A stretch of DNA of 64,000 bases from Anaeromusa acidaminophila DSM 3853 (GTDB taxonomy: Bacteria; Bacillota; Negativicutes; Anaeromusales; Anaeromusaceae). Positions 49,869-58,682 of the stretch are shown one piece after another. The notes beneath the pieces are model-generated. The model made no database searches. It saw only the letters and a list, made by a program, of their open reading frames with translations, and had not been told where the DNA came from. Made by a program: the position numbers and the translations under genes. The stretch lies in contig NZ_KB894595.1 of the NCBI RefSeq assembly GCF_000374545.1, positions 1 through 64,000 on the forward strand, written 5' to 3'. Every line of letters starts with the position of its first letter. Within the stretch, counting starts at the first letter, position 1.

Positions 49869-50381
49869 ATGTTTTCTTGGCGTATAACAAAATATAAACC
49901 TGACTATCGTGATGAACTAGGGAGATATACTAAGAATGAGTGGACATCATTTTCTCAAATTGGGGATGAATTTAACGGCTACAAATTTACCAAGGAAGAT
50001 TATGTTATTGTAGAAAACGCTTATGTTGATACAATAATGGCGTTTATGAGTAGTAATAATATAACATCATTAAATGTCGATGGCCTTGAAAAACGTAAAT
50101 TTCAAAAACGAAAAGATGATGTATATTCTGATGAGATGATTAATTTATATTACAATTTAAAAGAAAATGATGTTATAAATGTAGAAGCAATAAAAAATCT
50201 GTCTAGGATGATTTTGAGAGAAGATATTTGGTGTAAACTAGAAAAAGAAAATACGATGTTTATTCATTTTGGTTATGATTATTATATGTATGTTGGTAGT
50301 TATCAATCTTGCGAAAAGGTCATTGAAGAAATTACAAAGAAGGGGCTTTTTGTAGAAAAATATGAGTCTCCATATTCGTGA
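49869..50381 (+). CDS. A+T-rich hypothetical protein, probable orphan immunity protein
   Basis: 170 residues, acidic and aromatic-rich, beginning MFSWRITKYKPDYRDELGRY with WTSFSQIGDEFNG. This opening resembles cytosolic proteins found beside polymorphic toxins in Bacilli, where they serve as immunity proteins; I recall the pattern but could not check it. The gene is markedly more A+T-rich than its neighbours and uses AT-ending codons, a sign of acquisition. No toxin gene is adjacent. AGGAG lies 8 nt before the ATG. Confidence 0.55.
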   Translation: MFSWRITKYKPDYRDELGRYTKNEWTSFSQIGDEFNGYKFTKEDYVIVENAYVDTIMAFMSSNNITSLNVDGLEKRKFQKRKDDVYSDEMINLYYNLKENDVINVEAIKNLSRMILREDIWCKLEKENTMFIHFGYDYYMYVGSYQSCEKVIEEITKKGLFVEKYESPYS

Positions 50382-50456
50382 ATTTTAGGAAACGAAGCGA
50401 GGGGGTGGTTCTCCTCACTTCGTTGTTTCGAGGTAATCTGCCATTGAGGGCGGTTG

Positions 50457-52394
50457 TTATCGAAAGAGTTCTTCGCGCAGTTTGTCGGTGATTGCTTTTT
50501 TTACTTTCTTCGTTACTTCTTCTTTTAATGCTTCTTCGCTTGTGGGGAAGTTGTTTTGGCGCAGCTGTTCCAGTATCTCTTGACTTAATTGGTCGGGATA
50601 AAAAGTTCCCCAATCGGTTTGGATGCTCAGATTGCTGACTTGTGCTTCGGCAGAACCTTCTTTGATAAAGTCGCCAGAAAGCGTTCGAAAGTTTACGCCG
50701 TAAGCTTTACCATTTTGAATGGAAAAGCGGCCTTGGGTGGTGACGGAATTCCCGTGCCCATAGGCTGTTCCCCACATTGATAAAGGACCGGATACATCTT
50801 TGGCTGTTAGGCGTGAGCTATCGAGACCGCTCCCGGATAGGGATAGGGAGTAACTTTCCGCCGCCGTATCGACAGGGCCGCTGGCTGAAATGGAGCCGCC
50901 GGTCGTGTTGCCATGAGCGGACTGCAAGTGCAAAACTTGCCCTTCATATGAGAACGATCCATAGATGTTTTGGACGGACATGTCACTCAATAGAAGGCTG
51001 GCAAGAGAGAACTCCCCTGTTAAGAGCGGCGTTGCTGCTGAACCGGAAAGGCGAGCGTCGATTACCAACGGGCCGTTGGCACTTAGGCTTGGCAGGATGG
51101 CTGAGGGGTTTCCGTCTGGCATGTAGATGGCAAGGGCTAGTTCTTTCGTATCATTCATGCCAATCGTTCCACTGGCGGCAAGGGAGCCGCCAGTCGTGTC
51201 TCCATAAGCAGAGTGCAGACGCAGCTGTTGGCCGGTGTAAGAAAAAGAGGCGTTAATATTAGTGATGATTGCGTTGCCGCAGCGAAGGCTGCCAAGCGTG
51301 AAATCGCCAGTTAGCACAGGGGCGAGGGCTGAGCCGCTAAGGCTGGCTTGCATAGCAAAAGGACCGCTGACATTTAAGCCGGGCAGTAGTGCGGCAGGGT
51401 CGCCAGCCGGCATTTGGAGCGTAAAATCCAGATCTTTTTCATTCGGTATTATGGATAGGCTTCCAGTGGCGGTGACAGGTTGTTCGTGATATAGCGTATG
51501 GATGTCTTGAAAGTAGATGCGGTTATCTTGTTTGGCAAAACTGGCGCTACACTGGGTCAAATTGACGGAGCCGGTGAGGGAAACATTCGAGAAGCTTCCC
51601 GATAATTGTTGTATCTCCATGGCGCCGTCTGGCTTTTTACCAAGCTGTATAAGCAGTTCGTCAAGAAAACCTTCGGCTATTTTAATAGAGTCGTCGGAGG
51701 AGGTCAGTCCCAGCTTGTTCAGATCCAGTTTCCTGGCGGTTAAGGAGAGTTTTGCCTTATCAAAATCTCCCCACTGTCCGGCGAGCATGAAGGTGGCTTG
51801 ATCTGCAAGTCCGGCGATGGAAAGTTCAAATGGGTCATTTTGGTGAAAATCAATTTGACCGTGAAGCTGTTCGACCGTTTTGGTGAAAAAATTTGTTTGT
51901 ATATGTGCCGTGCCATCGCGAATTTCTACAAGTGCGGCAAACTGACTTTCTTCAGTTGTCTTGGGTTTAAGCAAGCCGTTCCAGTTTGAGCTTTCTTGAG
52001 TATAGGTGAGCCATATTTCTGGCCGTTCTATAGTTACGCTGGTAATCAAATGGGGACCAAGCTGTCTGTTTAGCAAATCAAGCCAATCATAGTGCAGTTG
52101 TATCCGTTCAATGGTAGCTAATTGTTCACCCGTAGCGTTTAGAATTTGCACGTTTTTAGCTTCGATGACACCGAGGATGGTTAAGTCAATGGCAGCTGCG
52201 ACAATCTGGCCGTTTATAGCTGCATTAGCTTGTGCAAGGAGAGATTCTTTTGCTTCTTGCTGAATTTGGCAGGCGACAGATTGAAACCAGAAGTATCCTA
52301 GCAGTAATAGTACAATGAATAAGATCGAAAAGATTTTTTTCTTGCTTCCGATGCTCCTTTTTTCTGGCGCCGGGGTTTCATTCTGCTGGATCAC
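50457..52394 (-). CDS. AsmA/TamB-like envelope protein
   Basis: 645 residues: one N-terminal helix (about 20-40) and a long, repetitive beta-rich region with recurring units of the form GDPAALLPGLNVSGPFAMQA, SGSA..P.LTGDFTLGSL, and YGDTTGGSLAASG (three to four copies between about 310 and 560), ending in an amphipathic charged helix. The fold is that of AsmA-like proteins, which span the periplasm and help move phospholipids or assemble the outer membrane. Its presence points to a diderm cell. Start GTG 52394, 8 nt after GGGAGGTGA. Confidence 0.78.
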   Translation of the reverse strand: MIQQNETPAPEKRSIGSKKKIFSILFIVLLLLGYFWFQSVACQIQQEAKESLLAQANAAINGQIVAAAIDLTILGVIEAKNVQILNATGEQLATIERIQLHYDWLDLLNRQLGPHLITSVTIERPEIWLTYTQESSNWNGLLKPKTTEESQFAALVEIRDGTAHIQTNFFTKTVEQLHGQIDFHQNDPFELSIAGLADQATFMLAGQWGDFDKAKLSLTARKLDLNKLGLTSSDDSIKIAEGFLDELLIQLGKKPDGAMEIQQLSGSFSNVSLTGSVNLTQCSASFAKQDNRIYFQDIHTLYHEQPVTATGSLSIIPNEKDLDFTLQMPAGDPAALLPGLNVSGPFAMQASLSGSALAPVLTGDFTLGSLRCGNAIITNINASFSYTGQQLRLHSAYGDTTGGSLAASGTIGMNDTKELALAIYMPDGNPSAILPSLSANGPLVIDARLSGSAATPLLTGEFSLASLLLSDMSVQNIYGSFSYEGQVLHLQSAHGNTTGGSISASGPVDTAAESYSLSLSGSGLDSSRLTAKDVSGPLSMWGTAYGHGNSVTTQGRFSIQNGKAYGVNFRTLSGDFIKEGSAEAQVSNLSIQTDWGTFYPDQLSQEILEQLRQNNFPTSEEALKEEVTKKVKKAITDKLREELFR

Positions 52395-52550
52395 GGGGCA
52401 GTCACCTCCCGATGTTACGTTGCGTGGCAGGCAAGGCAGTGGACCATGGGAATATATGTATGTATCTTCTCGTTGGGATTCAGTTTCCCCTGTGCATTTG
52501 ACTGCGAATTATATCTTTAACCAGTAAAAAATAAAATATTGGAAATGAGA

Positions 52551-52590
52551 AAAGGTTGTTGCCGTATTTTGGGAAATGGCAGCGGCCTTT
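52551..52590 (+). terminator. Hairpin/terminator upstream of the glycosyltransferase gene
   Basis: AAAGGTTGTTGCC and GGCAGCGGCCTTT pair over 13 bp (with G-U pairs) and are followed by ATTTGTT. No plus-strand gene ends here, so it is either an attenuator in the leader of the gene at 52669 or the end of a small RNA made from 52400-52550. Confidence 0.5.
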
Positions 52591-52668
52591 ATTTGTTAAA
52601 GCAGGAGATTAAGAAATGAAGAAAGAAAATTCGGAATGAAAGTTGTGTAGTTGCGAAGGAGGGAGAGA

Positions 52669-53922
52669 ATGCGAATTTTGCTCACCAATACAGGGCCTTG
52701 GGGAACCGGCAGTGGCACGGTGGCGGATGCCGTCATGCAGGAATTGGCGCGGCGGGGGCATGAAGTTATGGCCTTCTTTCCTGATACCGGTTTGCCGGGC
52801 GTTGATAACGACAAGTACTATTTACACCCCGAACGCTATCGGATCGCGGCCTTTCCAACCACTTACGCCGGAGTGGAGTTGTATACTTTTCCGCTTATTA
52901 TTCCGGATCCTAATCCGCGTAACTATCATGACGCTTGGACTTTCAAGAAATTAAGCCGGGCCCAATTGCGGGCGTATTTCGGGTATATGAAACAGGAATT
53001 GCAGCAACTGCTAAATGAGTTCCGGCCGGATATAGTGGAATGTCAGCATATATGGGCGTTGGACCGAGTTGTACATGAACTCGGCTACCCTTATATTGCA
53101 GTTGCGCATCATAGTGACCAGCTTGGCTTTCTGTATGACGAGCGAATGCGCGGACTCATTTTGGAGTCAGCGGGTAACGCCGGTTTTATTTTTGCGATTT
53201 CCGATTATGTAAAGCAAGAAGTGCTTCGTTTGTACGGTCTGACGCCAGAGCGGGTCGTTACGATTCCGAATGGCTATAATCAACAGCTTTTCCAGCCGGT
53301 GCGCCTTAATCGTCGGCAGGTGCTAGAACGATTAGGTCTAGCGCATTTGGAAGCATTGCCGCTGATTGCTTTTTGCGGCAAAGTATCAAAAACCAAAGGC
53401 ATCGATGTATTGCTGCAGGCTAACCGTATCATTCAGCAGCATCATCCGGCGGCATTGCTGATTTTAGGGAGCGGTGATTTGACGCAAATTTGCCAAGGAA
53501 TTTCCGGACCCTATTCGTTAGAGAATGTAATTTATTTAGGTCATTGTCCGCAGGAAGAATTGGCGCTGCTTCATAATCTGGCGACCTTGAGCGTGTTGCC
53601 CTCTCGTACAGAAGGGTTTGGCATTGCCGCCTTAGAGGCTATGGGCTGCGGCAAGCCGATTGTGGCAACCCGTGTCGGCGGTTTGGCTGACTTTGCGGTA
53701 GGAGGCTTGGTTGAGCCAGAGGATGCTCTTGGCTTGGCGGAGCATATTTTGAGGGTGCTGCGGCTGAATGATAGAGACTATAATTCCTTATGCGCCGAAG
53801 CGCTGAGCGTAGCGCATCGGTATTCTTGGCGGATGCTAGTGGAGCGTAGGCTGAGTTATTATGAAACACTTATTGAAAAAAATAAGAAAAAGATAGGCCG
53901 GAATCGTTTTCGAAACAGTTAA
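52669..53922 (+). CDS. Family 4 glycosyltransferase
   Basis: 417 residues of GT-B fold. N-terminal Rossmann half: LLTNTGPWGTGSGTVADAVM, acceptor site VAHHSDQLGF; C-terminal half: FCGKVSKTKGIDVLLQA and the donor-binding E-x7-E motif SRTEGFGIAALEAMGCGKPI. It transfers an activated sugar with retention, probably for a glycolipid or polysaccharide. ATG 52669 follows AAGGAGGGAG; a TTG at 52651 precedes that site. Acceptor and donor are unknown. Confidence 0.88.
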   Translation: MRILLTNTGPWGTGSGTVADAVMQELARRGHEVMAFFPDTGLPGVDNDKYYLHPERYRIAAFPTTYAGVELYTFPLIIPDPNPRNYHDAWTFKKLSRAQLRAYFGYMKQELQQLLNEFRPDIVECQHIWALDRVVHELGYPYIAVAHHSDQLGFLYDERMRGLILESAGNAGFIFAISDYVKQEVLRLYGLTPERVVTIPNGYNQQLFQPVRLNRRQVLERLGLAHLEALPLIAFCGKVSKTKGIDVLLQANRIIQQHHPAALLILGSGDLTQICQGISGPYSLENVIYLGHCPQEELALLHNLATLSVLPSRTEGFGIAALEAMGCGKPIVATRVGGLADFAVGGLVEPEDALGLAEHILRVLRLNDRDYNSLCAEALSVAHRYSWRMLVERRLSYYETLIEKNKKKIGRNRFRNS

Positions 53923-53930
53923 ATTTTTGC

Positions 53931-54088
53931 TATAATCTATAGAGGTGGAAGAAATGGGTCGCAAGACCTGCAAAGGCGAGACTTTTGCAGAGGAAGAATG
54001 ACTGTTGTTGAAAGTGTAGCCGGAGCAGGAAGTTGGAGTGATGAATAGCTGGTTTGCGGTAGCAGCATGATTTTTGGAGGAAGCACTT
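53931..54088 (+). other. Leader of the HD-GYP gene with a chain of tiny overlapping ORFs
   Basis: A TATAAT (53931-53936) is followed by AGAGGTGG and a 15-codon ORF (53954-54001, MGRKTCKGETFAEEE). It overlaps by ATGA a 16-codon ORF (53998-54048, MTVVESVAGAGSWSDE), then a 9-codon ORF (54041-54070, MNSWFAVAA), then a fourth beginning at 54067 inside the main gene's ribosome site. Two GC-capped hairpins (GGTCGCAAGACC; CTGCAAAGG...TTTTGCAG) lie in the first ORF. It may be a translational or RNA control region; chance is not excluded. Confidence 0.4.
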
Positions 54089-55159
54089 GTGACGATAAGA
54101 AAGAAACAACGTCTTTCCTTGGATGAAATACATGAAGGTATGATTGTAGCGGAGCCGGTCTTTTTTGAAGAAGATCGCCCTGTGTTTTTTAGTGAAGGAA
54201 GTATCGTTACGGCTCGCTTGATTCGGTGGCTCAAACGCGCTGGACAAAAGGAACTGAGCGTATATATTGAAGAACAGCCGGCTATGCCGAAAGAAGCAGC
54301 AGGACGTACGTACAAGCTGCTGCTGGGCGGGATGCAGGACATCTTTCAGTCTCTGCGCAAAGGAGCGGCTCTTCAAGATGGGCAAGTGAAGCAATTGGCG
54401 GAAAAGGCGCTAACCGCTGTGCACCAGCCGGATATTTTTCATGTGTTGAATATAGCGGGTCAGTATGATGAGGATTTAATTGTTCATAGTTTGCATGTGG
54501 GGATGTTGTCAGGGCTTTTAGCGCTTTGGAGCAAATTTGATGCAGAGTGTGTTAAAGCGGCGTTGATAACAGGATTACTGCATGATATAGGGAAAATTCG
54601 GGTTCCCGAGCGTATTTTGAAAAAACAGGACTCCTTGCTGCCTCATGAGTTATCTGTATTTAAGGGATATCCTTTTTACAGCTTTCAGATGCTACAGGGG
54701 AATGATTTGCCGGAGAAGGTGTTGGAAGGAGTACTATACCATCGGGAACGTCTGGATGGCAGCGGCTATCCGGAACGTCGCGAAGGCAGCGACATTCCCA
54801 TGGAGGCGCAAATTGTCGCGGTAGTGGACGAGTATATTTCCTTTTGTTCAAAACAGAAAAATGGCGCTGTTTTAGCGGCGCTGGCGATGATTTTGGAAGA
54901 GATGCACATCCGCTTGAATCCTGTATTATGCTTGACCTTGGTAGAGCGGCTGAAAGAAATGTTAATTGGGGCCGATGTAACCTTAGACGACGACAGAAAA
55001 GGAAATATTATTCAATTTTCGAAGCTGTTGACCTTGCGGCCATTAATCAAATTATCGGGAAATGATGAGTATATTGATTTGGAAGTAGAACCGCAGCTAC
55101 AGTTTAGATTGACCGGCGATGTGGCTCAGTTCTGGACAAATCAAGGGAAAAACAGCTAA
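54089..55159 (+). CDS. HD-GYP domain protein, probable cyclic-di-GMP phosphodiesterase
   Basis: 356 residues: an N-terminal region with LSLDEIHEGMIVAEPVFF (a DUF3391-like opening), then HD-GYP with LHDIGKIRVPERIL and YHRERLDGSGYP, both intact. HD-GYP enzymes linearise c-di-GMP using a metal pair. Start GTG 54089 is 8-9 nt after GGAGGA. With the GGDEF-EAL protein at 38031 this gives two c-di-GMP proteins in the window. Confidence 0.88.
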   Translation: MTIRKKQRLSLDEIHEGMIVAEPVFFEEDRPVFFSEGSIVTARLIRWLKRAGQKELSVYIEEQPAMPKEAAGRTYKLLLGGMQDIFQSLRKGAALQDGQVKQLAEKALTAVHQPDIFHVLNIAGQYDEDLIVHSLHVGMLSGLLALWSKFDAECVKAALITGLLHDIGKIRVPERILKKQDSLLPHELSVFKGYPFYSFQMLQGNDLPEKVLEGVLYHRERLDGSGYPERREGSDIPMEAQIVAVVDEYISFCSKQKNGAVLAALAMILEEMHIRLNPVLCLTLVERLKEMLIGADVTLDDDRKGNIIQFSKLLTLRPLIKLSGNDEYIDLEVEPQLQFRLTGDVAQFWTNQGKNS

Positions 55160-55168
55160 CATATGAAA

Positions 55169-55218
55169 AAAAGAAGCTCGTCTGCAACTGCGTTTAGGCA
55201 GCCGGCAGGAGCTTCTTT
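55169..55218 (+). terminator. Terminator after the HD-GYP gene
   Basis: Stem AAAGAAGCTC / GAGCTTCTTT with an inner CTGC/GCAG helix; modest T run after it. Confidence 0.65.
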
Positions 55219-55275
55219 AGTTTTGAGGGAATAACATAATAAAATATTTATCAAAACAGAAGCGAGGGTTAAGAC

Positions 55276-56307
55276 GTGTATAGTTTTAAAAATGATTATA
55301 GCGAAGGGGCGCATCCGAGGCTGCTGGCAGCGTTAGGCGCGTGCAATTTTGAGCAGGCCGAAGGGTATGGCTTGGACCGTTATACACAGGCGGCTGTGAA
55401 GCTGCTGAAGCAGCTTGTGGAGAATGAGACGGTGCAGATTCACCTCCTATCGGGAGGGACACAGACCAATCTGACAGCCTTGGCGGCTTTTTTGCGACCC
55501 CATGAGGCGGCCGTAGCGGCGCAAAGCGGTCATATTTTGGTGCATGAAACAGGCGCGATTGAGGCAACTGGACATAAGGTGCTGAGTGTTCCTTCAATAG
55601 ACGGCAAAGTGAGTCCAGCGGCTGTAGAAGCCATGGTTTTATCGCATGGCGATGAGCATATGGTTAAGCCGCGCTTATTGTATCTTTCACAGCCTACGGA
55701 AATCGGGACGTTGTACTCGGCTTTAGAGCTGCAGGAGTTAAAGAACCTTTGCGAACGCCTGGATTTATATTTATATGTAGACGGCGCCCGGCTTGGTTCC
55801 GCTCTTTGCGCGCCGGGAAATGATGTGGACTTGCCAGAACTTTGCCGCTTGGCGGACGCGTTTTATATCGGCGGTACAAAAAACGGCGCTTTATTGGGAG
55901 AAGCTTTGGTTATTGTCAAAGAAGAACTTAAGAAGGATTTTCGCTATCAAATGAAACAAAAAGGCGCTCTTTTAGCAAAAGGGCAAGTGATGGGCGTGCA
56001 ATTTCAAGAATTGTTCCGAGACGGTTTGTACTTTGAACTAGCGCGACGCGCGAATGCGTTGGCGGCGCGACTGCGCCAAGCGATTGCTGAAGCTGGTTAT
56101 TCGCTTTTAGCGCCAACGGTGACCAACCAGGTGTTTCCTGTGCTGCCTAATCAACTAATTGCCAAGCTGGAAGAGAAATTTTCATTTTATGTATGGGAAG
56201 CGGTGGATGAAAGCCATTCCGCTATTCGCCTTGTGACATCTTGGGCGACGGAGGAAGCGGCGGTAGAGGCGTTTGCTATCGCTTTAAAAGGGAATGCTGG
56301 CCGATGA
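55276..56307 (+). CDS. ltaE: Low-specificity threonine aldolase
   Basis: 343 residues of fold-type I PLP enzyme. Key parts: LSGGTQTNLTAL, HETGAIEATGHKV, YLSQPTEIGTLY, the LYVDGARLGSAL aspartate loop and the PLP lysine in FYIGGTKNG. It splits threonine or allo-threonine to glycine and acetaldehyde. Start GTG 55276 with GCGAGGG upstream. Overlaps the DUF2164 gene in ATGA. Confidence 0.88.
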   Translation: MYSFKNDYSEGAHPRLLAALGACNFEQAEGYGLDRYTQAAVKLLKQLVENETVQIHLLSGGTQTNLTALAAFLRPHEAAVAAQSGHILVHETGAIEATGHKVLSVPSIDGKVSPAAVEAMVLSHGDEHMVKPRLLYLSQPTEIGTLYSALELQELKNLCERLDLYLYVDGARLGSALCAPGNDVDLPELCRLADAFYIGGTKNGALLGEALVIVKEELKKDFRYQMKQKGALLAKGQVMGVQFQELFRDGLYFELARRANALAARLRQAIAEAGYSLLAPTVTNQVFPVLPNQLIAKLEEKFSFYVWEAVDESHSAIRLVTSWATEEAAVEAFAIALKGNAGR

Positions 56308-56546
56308 AGCAAGCTGTAATTGCGCTAGCGCCGGAAACTAAAAAAATGCTCATAGCGAATTTGCAGAACTACTACAGCATAGAGCGTGAAGAAGAACTTA
56401 GCGAATTTCAAGCAGCCTTGCTGTTAGAGTTTATTTTGTCCGACATCGGCGTTTATATTTACAATCAAGCGATTTCCGATGCTCAGAAGTTGATGCAGCA
56501 AAAAACGGAAGAGCTCTTTGTTTTGGAAAAAAGAATCAAAGCGTAA
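56304..56546 (+). CDS. DUF2164 family protein
   Basis: 80 residues; IALAPETKKMLIANLQNYYS, then a helical EFQAALLLEFILSDIGVYIYNQAI segment (quoted in part) characteristic of DUF2164, a small all-helical family of unknown function. Translationally coupled to ltaE. Confidence 0.8.
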   Translation: MKQAVIALAPETKKMLIANLQNYYSIEREEELSEFQAALLLEFILSDIGVYIYNQAISDAQKLMQQKTEELFVLEKRIKA

Positions 56547-56589
56547 GGCGACAGGGTGTTAAGGAGAAAAAAGAATAGGAGGGATATCT

Positions 56590-57111
56590 TTGAAGAAAAT
56601 AATTTTATGCATGGCTTTATGGGTAATGACTTTGCTGGGAGGCGCAGCTCAAGCGCAGGATCTTTCGGACAATCCGATTGATCAAGCGTTTGCGGCAGAT
56701 TTAAATACAGGGCGATCGACCTATGAGCTGAATTATGTGACGAGCGAGTATTGCAAGGCTTGGAAGGCGGAACTAGAGCATGCCGGAGACATTCTTAAAG
56801 GGCAATACGTCTTCGATGCGGATAAAGAAAAGATAGATGCCTATGTAGCAGCAGTGCAGCAAGTGAGTAAGCAGGCGGGCGATGTAGAGCGTCTAAACTT
56901 GTCGGACACGGCGATGGATCCGGTGCAGCGGCATGTGGGAACCGGTGCGACCAGCGCGGGTTTGCTCGCTCAGGCGCGAACCTATAAGGAAGCGACGCTG
57001 TTTTTGATTCGGGCGTATGGCGGCAATAACCCCAAAGAAAAAGCGGCCTATCGGTATCTTTATGCAGGACAAGGAATTGATTGGGACGCAGTGAGGAAAA
57101 AGGCTCAATAA
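56590..57111 (+). CDS. Secreted protein of unknown function
   Basis: 173 residues, with a signal peptide (MKKIILCMALWVMTLLGGAA, cleavage after AQA). The mature part is helical and carries YVTSEYCKAWKAELEH and a C-terminal YRYLYAGQGIDWD. No family is recognised. Start TTG 56590 after AGGAGGG. It precedes another short secreted-protein gene by 26 bp, and the two are probably cotranscribed. Confidence 0.7.
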   Translation: MKKIILCMALWVMTLLGGAAQAQDLSDNPIDQAFAADLNTGRSTYELNYVTSEYCKAWKAELEHAGDILKGQYVFDADKEKIDAYVAAVQQVSKQAGDVERLNLSDTAMDPVQRHVGTGATSAGLLAQARTYKEATLFLIRAYGGNNPKEKAAYRYLYAGQGIDWDAVRKKAQ

Positions 57112-57137
57112 AAGGGAACAGGAAGAGGGATCTTTGA

Positions 57138-57524
57138 ATGAAGAAAAGTATATGGGCGCTGTGCCTTTGCTTGTTAGTGTTGACTGTTTGGGGCGGCGCC
57201 GCGTCAGCGAAGCAGCCGATGACTTGGCAAACTACAATTATTGATGAGGCGCAGGGTTCTTTGTATATTCGAGGCTATTTCAGCAATAGCCCTGCCGGCA
57301 AAACCGTGGATCGAATTGATTGGTTTCAGCCTAATCTAGTGCTTCTTTGCCATGATGGCTCCAAAGTGTCTGTTCATGCCAAAGACATGCGTGCGCAGGC
57401 TTGTTATATACCGCCGGGAGGAACGCAGGAAATGCTTTTTGTAGTGCCTGCGCCGGTAAAATCATGGAAAAGCTGGACCATGAACGCCAAATTCGGTTAT
57501 CACAGTCAGGGAGACGATGACTAG
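57138..57524 (+). CDS. Secreted protein of unknown function
   Basis: 128 residues with a signal peptide (about 1-24, ending GGAASA). The mature 100 or so residues are beta-rich (SLYIRGYFSNSPAGKTVDRI, then PNLVLLCHDGSKV, and FVVPAPVKSWKSW) and look like a single immunoglobulin- or FxLYD-like sandwich. Function not recognised. In tandem with the secreted-protein gene at 56590. Confidence 0.68.
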   Translation: MKKSIWALCLCLLVLTVWGGAASAKQPMTWQTTIIDEAQGSLYIRGYFSNSPAGKTVDRIDWFQPNLVLLCHDGSKVSVHAKDMRAQACYIPPGGTQEMLFVVPAPVKSWKSWTMNAKFGYHSQGDDD

Positions 57525-57572
57525 AAGACGGTTTCTCTGCGTTTTGTATTTTAGGGGAAAGAGGTGTGGAAA

Positions 57573-58682
57573 ATGAAAAATTTGTTTTCTCCTTGCGTTA
57601 TTGGCCGAATGGCGCTTAAAAACCGCATTGTACGTTCGGCGACGGAGGATTGGCTGGGAACGCCGGATGGTCTAATTACAACAGAAAAGACAGCTTTGTA
57701 TGAGCAACTGGCAGCAGGCGGAGTGGGTACGATCATTACGGGGCACGCCTATGTGGCGCATCCGCACGGGCGGGCGGCGCAAAAGCAAAACGGCATATGG
57801 GATGATAAATATGTAGAGGGCTGGCGGGAGCTGACAAGGTTGGTTCACAAGCATGAGGCGCGCCTGGTGCTGCAGTTGGCCCATGCCGGGCGGCAAACGG
57901 TCCCGGAAATTATTGCAGGGGAAATGCCGGTGGCGCCAAGCGATCTTTTTGATGAAGCAGGAGTCCAGACGGCGCGGGCGCTAAGCGAGACGGAATTGCA
58001 GCAATTGGTGCAGGACTATGCGGCGGCGGCGCGGCGAGCGAAGGAAGCTGGCTGTGACGGCGTGCAGCTTCATATGGCGCATGGCTATTTATTAGCGCAG
58101 TTTCTCTCGCCGTATACCAATCGCCGGGAGGATGCATATGGCGGTTCATGGGAAAAACGTGTTCGCTTTCCCTTAGAAGTGGTAGCTTCTGTGCGTCAAG
58201 CGGTAGGTGCGAATTTTCCCCTTTGGATTAAACTGAACACCACGGATGGATTGCCGGAAACTATACAGCCGCAGTTGTCTCGGTCGGAGGTTGTGCAATA
58301 CGCTAAAAAATTTGCGGCTGCTTCGGTTGACGCCATTGAGCTTAGCGGCGGCACGATTAAGGAAAACCGCCTGGTTATGGCCAAACCTGGCATTCGCACG
58401 GCTAAAGATGAAGCTTATTTTCTTGCGGCGGCGGAAGCGGTTAAGGCGTCAGTAGAAGTGCCTGTAATTTTAGTGGGAGGCATGCGTTCGCGCGCGGTTA
58501 TGCAAGAGGTGATCAATGAAGGCAAGGCGGATTTGGTTTCTATGAGCCGCGCTTTTATTTGCGAACCGGATTTAGTGAAACGCTTGGCGGCCGGGCAGGA
58601 AAAGGCCTCCTGCGTGTCTTGCAACGGCTGTTTCAACCCGCAAGGCATTCGTTGTGTTTTGTCGGATAAAAATAAATCTTGA
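57573..58682 (+). CDS. Old Yellow Enzyme-family NADH:flavin oxidoreductase
   Basis: 369 residues forming the FMN TIM barrel: LKNRIVRSATEDWLG, QLAHAGRQT, the HMAHGYLLAQFLSPYTNRREDAYGGS active-site region (partial quote intended: HMAHGYLL and LSPYTNRR), and C-terminal cysteines in CVSCNGCFNPQGIRC, which in the 2,4-dienoyl-CoA reductase class bind a 4Fe-4S cluster. The extra flavin/NADH domain of that class is absent, so it is the single-barrel form. Reduces activated C=C bonds; substrate unknown. ATG 57573 is preferred to a GTG at 57564. Its TGA stop is inside the next promoter's -35. Confidence 0.85.
   Translation: MKNLFSPCVIGRMALKNRIVRSATEDWLGTPDGLITTEKTALYEQLAAGGVGTIITGHAYVAHPHGRAAQKQNGIWDDKYVEGWRELTRLVHKHEARLVLQLAHAGRQTVPEIIAGEMPVAPSDLFDEAGVQTARALSETELQQLVQDYAAAARRAKEAGCDGVQLHMAHGYLLAQFLSPYTNRREDAYGGSWEKRVRFPLEVVASVRQAVGANFPLWIKLNTTDGLPETIQPQLSRSEVVQYAKKFAAASVDAIELSGGTIKENRLVMAKPGIRTAKDEAYFLAAAEAVKASVEVPVILVGGMRSRAVMQEVINEGKADLVSMSRAFICEPDLVKRLAAGQEKASCVSCNGCFNPQGIRCVLSDKNKS

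Noticed and set aside
53937-54088. Cyclic-di-GMP riboswitch before the HD-GYP gene
   Set aside because: The GC-capped hairpins recall GEMM elements, but the conserved core and the paired tetraloop/receptor are absent.
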